This document shows, piece by piece, positions 61,588 to 64,000 of a stretch of DNA of 64,000 nt. The DNA is taken from NCBI GenBank assembly GCA_027307165.1, contig DAHUXM010000021.1:124001-188000 (forward strand), given 5' to 3'. Origin of the DNA: Gemmatimonadota bacterium. Its GTDB lineage: Bacteria; Gemmatimonadota; Gemmatimonadetes; Gemmatimonadales; Gemmatimonadaceae. The position numbers were made by a program, and so were the translations under genes. The notes below the pieces were generated by a model. That model was not told the origin of the DNA. It worked only from the letters and a program-made list of their open reading frames with translations, and did no database searches. The first letter of the stretch is position 1. Every line of letters starts with the position of its first letter.

Positions 61588-62252
61588 TGCGCGGACGCGT
61601 GCTGGTACTCGAGACTTCGACGGAGACGGGATCCGTCGCAATAACGCGAGACGGCGTGCTCGTGAACGAGCTGTCGTTCGCGTCACGCGACGCAACTGGC
61701 GCGCGCACCGAAGCGCTCGCCCCCGCGGTCGTGCAGTGCCTCGGCGGCGCCACGACGCCGCTGCGTGAAGTTTCCGCTGTAGTGTGCGGAGCCGGCCCGG
61801 GTGGTTTCACGAGTCTTCGGTCGGCTGCTGCGTTCGCCAAGGGAATCTGTTCCGCGCTGAGCATTCCACTCTATGCCGTGTCGTCGCTGGAATTGCTTGC
61901 GTGGAGCGCAGTTACGTCCGACGGATATCTCATTGCTGCGCTGCACGCCGGACGTGGTGAATGGTTCTGCCAGGATGCGAATCGCGACGGCGATCGCACG
62001 GAACTGGTCGGCGTGACCTATCTCATGGGCGACGACGAGTTGCACGCGCGCGCGGTGCGGATGCACGCGCAATTGATCGGGCCGGGATTGGACGTGGACG
62101 CGAGGCCGCTCGCGCGTGCGGTTGTTCCCCGACTGAGTGACATCGAGGCGCGCGGAGCGGTCGACCTGGATTCATGGGAGCCGACCTATGGGAGGCTCGC
62201 GGAGGCGCAGGTCAAGTGGGAGGCGGCGCACGGACGGCCGCTGACGACGTGA
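61587..62252 (+). CDS. tsaB: tRNA threonylcarbamoyladenosine biosynthesis protein TsaB
   Basis: 221 residues. VLVLETSTETGSVAI and the conserved GAGPGGFTSLRSAAAFAKGI (GPGSFTGLR-type) belong to TsaB, the inactive ASKHA partner of TsaD. The ATG overlaps the tsaE stop (TGATG). The tsaD gene is not in the window. The C-terminal 90 residues are less conserved, as usual. The rimI gene overlaps its end by 4 bases. Confidence 0.93.
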   Translation: MRGRVLVLETSTETGSVAITRDGVLVNELSFASRDATGARTEALAPAVVQCLGGATTPLREVSAVVCGAGPGGFTSLRSAAAFAKGICSALSIPLYAVSSLELLAWSAVTSDGYLIAALHAGRGEWFCQDANRDGDRTELVGVTYLMGDDELHARAVRMHAQLIGPGLDVDARPLARAVVPRLSDIEARGAVDLDSWEPTYGRLAEAQVKWEAAHGRPLTT

Positions 62253-62803
62253 CGGCAACGGTGCGTGTCGCCGCGCGTTCGGATCTTGGGGCGGTCATCG
62301 CCATAGAACGTGTTTCGTTCGGTGATCCGTGGACACGCGGGATGTTTGGCGCACACCTGACGTCAGAGGGCGGCAATAACTTTCTTGTCGCCGAACAGGC
62401 CGGAAGCGTGGTTGGCTACGCCATCACGGTGGCCGTGTCGGACGAATCGGAGCTGCTGAACATTGCCGTGGATCCCGAGCACCGAGGTCAGGGTCTCGGC
62501 GCATTGCTGCTGGACGCTGCGATGGAGCTTTGCCGCATAAGCGGTGCGAAGGAGATGTGGCTGGAAGTGCGTGCGTCGAACGCTGGGGCGCGCACGCTGT
62601 ACAGCAGTCGCGGATTCGCCGAAATGGGGGTTCGCAAGCGATATTATCATGCGCCGCGAGAGGACGCGATCGTGCTTCGATCGGATCTTCGCTCACTCGT
62701 GCGCAATGAAACGGTAACAGAAACGGCGACCGGCTTTCCCGCTGGAGTCCGAGATCCCATACTTTCATCGGCGAGCCACTTTCCTCGCCAGGAGAACAAA
62801 TGA
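62249..62803 (+). CDS. rimI: Ribosomal-protein-alanine N-acetyltransferase RimI-like (GNAT)
   Basis: 184 residues. The GNAT acetyl-CoA motif LLNIAVDPEHRGQGLGALLLDAAMELC is at about residues 69-95, followed by WLEVRASNAGARTLYSSRGFAEMGVRKRYYHAPREDAIVL, the RimI C-terminal pattern. Position after tsaB is the common context for RimI, which acetylates the N-terminus of S18. A tail of about 35 residues after the domain is unusual. GTG start overlaps the tsaB stop; the end overlaps ssb. Confidence 0.9.
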   Translation: MTATVRVAARSDLGAVIAIERVSFGDPWTRGMFGAHLTSEGGNNFLVAEQAGSVVGYAITVAVSDESELLNIAVDPEHRGQGLGALLLDAAMELCRISGAKEMWLEVRASNAGARTLYSSRGFAEMGVRKRYYHAPREDAIVLRSDLRSLVRNETVTETATGFPAGVRDPILSSASHFPRQENK

Positions 62804-63309
62804 GCCGAAGCCTCAATAAAGCGATGTTGATCGGGAATGTCGGGCAGGACCCGGAAGTTCGTTCGACCACCAACGGTGGCCGCGTAGCGACGTTCTCGCT
62901 CGCGACGTCTCGTACCTGGAACGGGCCGTCGGGCGACCGTCAGGAAAAGACGGAATGGCACCGCTGCGTCGTCTGGAACGCCGGACGCGGCCAGGGTGCA
63001 GAAAAGGGAATGGGACTCGCCGACGTGGTCGAGAAGTACGTCAAGAAGGGCGACAAGCTGTACGTCGAAGGGCCCATCGAGTACCGCCAGTGGCAGGACA
63101 AGGAGAACCAGACGCGCTACACGACCGAGATCCGCGTTCGCGAGCTCGTCATGCTGAGTTCGCGCGGCGGCAGTGATTTCGACGGCGAGGCTCCGCCGGC
63201 ACGCGCTTCACGTCCTGCGGCCGCCAAGAGCGGTGCAGGGCAGAGCGGTGGCGAGTTCGAGGATTTCCCGGCGGCGTTGCAGGACGAGGACGACGACCTA
63301 CCGTTCTAG
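62800..63309 (+). CDS. ssb: Single-stranded DNA-binding protein
   Basis: 169 residues. The OB fold covers about 1-115 (SLNKAMLIGNVGQDPEVRST, TEWHRCVVWN, KLYVEGPIEYRQW), then a Gly/Ala/Pro linker and the acidic tip ending DEDDDLPF, which recruits repair and replication partners. It coats ssDNA. ATG overlaps the rimI stop by 4 bases. A perfect hairpin follows the stop. Confidence 0.97.
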   Translation: MSRSLNKAMLIGNVGQDPEVRSTTNGGRVATFSLATSRTWNGPSGDRQEKTEWHRCVVWNAGRGQGAEKGMGLADVVEKYVKKGDKLYVEGPIEYRQWQDKENQTRYTTEIRVRELVMLSSRGGSDFDGEAPPARASRPAAAKSGAGQSGGEFEDFPAALQDEDDDLPF

Positions 63310-63317
63310 AGTCGCTT

Positions 63318-63356
63318 GTTCAGCCGTCGACTCCAGTACGGAGTCGACGGCTGAAC
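63318..63356. terminator. Perfect 17-bp hairpin between convergent ssb and the S9 peptidase gene
   Basis: GTTCAGCCGTCGACTCC (63318-63334), loop AGTAC, and the exact complement at 63340-63356. It lies 9 bases after the ssb stop and about 60 bases before the end of the convergent peptidase gene. No T-run follows on either strand, so it may work as a factor-dependent or bidirectional 3'-end structure rather than a textbook intrinsic terminator. Confidence 0.55.
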
Positions 63357-63414
63357 CACTCTCGCAGTTCCGAACGCGGGTAGTATGTCGTGCGTCGCGA
63401 AACTCCCGGCGCTG

Positions 63415-64000
63415 TTACTTGACGCCGAACTGCTTGTTGAAGTAGCTGACCGTCGCCGAGTCAGCGCTCGCCCAGGACGCGTGTCGCAAGAAGCCATGGA
63501 TCTCGTCCGGGATCACCATTTCCTCGTAGCTCACTCCGGCGGTGGAAAGGCGGCGCGCAAGGTCGACTGTTTCGTGAAAGTGCACGTTGCGATCGTCGTC
63601 GCCCTGGATCAACAACACCGGACTCTTCCACGTTGCAATTGCCGACACCGGCGATGAAGTCCACGCGACGTCAAGCGCCTTCTTGATGTCACTCTTCTCG
63701 TAACGCAGCTGTGCGTTGAGGAGCCTGCTGCCAGATTCGTCCAGCCAGTTGTGAACGCCGTGCATGTCGACGCCGGCCTTGAAGATGTCGGAGTTGTGCG
63801 CGAGCGCCATTGCGGTCAGGAAGCCGCCGTACGATCCTCCCCAGATTCCGATGCGCCGCGAATCGACCGACGCGAGCAAGCGCAGATACTCGCCACCCGC
63901 CTTCACGTCCTGATACTCGGACGCGCCAGCCGATCCAGCGTGCGCCGGATGGTGGAAGTTGTGTCCGTAGCCAATTCCCAGTCTGTAGTTAACCGACAGC
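63415..64000 (-). CDS. S9 family prolyl oligopeptidase-like peptidase, C-terminal part (cut by window edge)
   Basis: The visible frame runs off the right edge; only about 195 residues of the catalytic alpha/beta-hydrolase domain are present. The nucleophile serine is in GIWGGSYGGFLT, the acid is in LLIQGDDDRNVHFHE, and the histidine in IPDEIHGFLRHASW, a complete S9 triad. Upstream the sequence LSVNYRLGIGYGHNFHH is typical of the oxyanion-side strand. The missing N-terminal beta-propeller and any signal peptide are outside the window. It should be a serine peptidase acting on short peptides, probably exported. Confidence 0.93.
   Translation of the reverse strand, partial: LSVNYRLGIGYGHNFHHPAHAGSAGASEYQDVKAGGEYLRLLASVDSRRIGIWGGSYGGFLTAMALAHNSDIFKAGVDMHGVHNWLDESGSRLLNAQLRYEKSDIKKALDVAWTSSPVSAIATWKSPVLLIQGDDDRNVHFHETVDLARRLSTAGVSYEEMVIPDEIHGFLRHASWASADSATVSYFNKQFGVK

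Overview
The window is a dense, GC-rich bacterial chromosome segment with almost no non-coding DNA and many start/stop overlaps (TGATG, ATGA, GTGA). High GC, paired ExbD genes followed by a TonB-like protein, an N-acetylmuramidase lipoprotein, a C-terminally zinc-ribboned sugar acetyltransferase and several small proteins I cannot place point to a Gram-negative of the Gemmatimonadota or a close relative. This is an inference from gene content and sequence style; no 16S gene is present. I see no prophage, integrase, transposase or CRISPR array.

Layout. 1-1687: two ExbD/TolR subunits and a TonB-like protein. 1898-8423: amino-acid permease, K+-independent H+-pyrophosphatase, second permease and dicarboxylate/amino-acid symporter, the last three overlapping. 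8556-9128: Uma2 nuclease-like protein. 9170-13027 (minus): A-type Fe-S carrier, sodium:solute symporter, BadF/NagK-type sugar kinase and quinone oxidoreductase. 13208-17657: NamZ-type muramidase lipoprotein, small lipoproteins, and an overlapping CDP-alcohol phosphatidyltransferase/inositol-phosphate synthase pair. 17666-21301: 2-oxoacid dehydrogenase E1alpha, E1beta and E2, with a small membrane protein between E1beta and E2. 21304-27177: two small unknowns, PHP phosphoesterase, PTR1-like SDR, an unrecognised Rossmann/Cys-His protein, thioredoxin reductase, MBL hydrolase and aspartase. 27326-29765: hydrolase, ArsR, SdpI, then Rrf2. 29843-29926: tRNA-Leu(CAG).

30101-40358 is housekeeping: smpB, cell-wall amidase, pyrD, pyrF, then rpmJ-rpsM-rpsK-rpsD-rpoA-rplQ-rpmB, a clear terminator and carB. 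40355-46559 is a nucleotide-sugar block: acetyltransferase, oxidase, aminotransferase and UDP-GlcNAc dehydrogenase (the four enzymes to UDP-diacetamido-glucuronate) plus UDP-glucose dehydrogenase, interrupted by a repeat cluster and a small minus-strand gene. 46556-51149: bamD, nadD, secA. 51604-54575: radC and rel (stringent response). 54639-58814: otsA, otsB and a GH15 hydrolase. 59075-63309: uvrB, tsaE, tsaB, rimI and ssb in one overlapping chain. The right edge cuts an S9 peptidase on the minus strand.

Several short palindromic repeat families sit in the few real intergenic gaps, two of them expanded into tandem arrays. The main points for a second look are a perfect 16-bp hairpin that encloses the start codon of the sodium symporter, the unrecognised Cys/His-rich Rossmann protein beside thioredoxin reductase, an SDR with His at the catalytic Tyr position, an AT-rich in-frame insert in UDP-glucose dehydrogenase, and a bacterial inositol-lipid gene pair.
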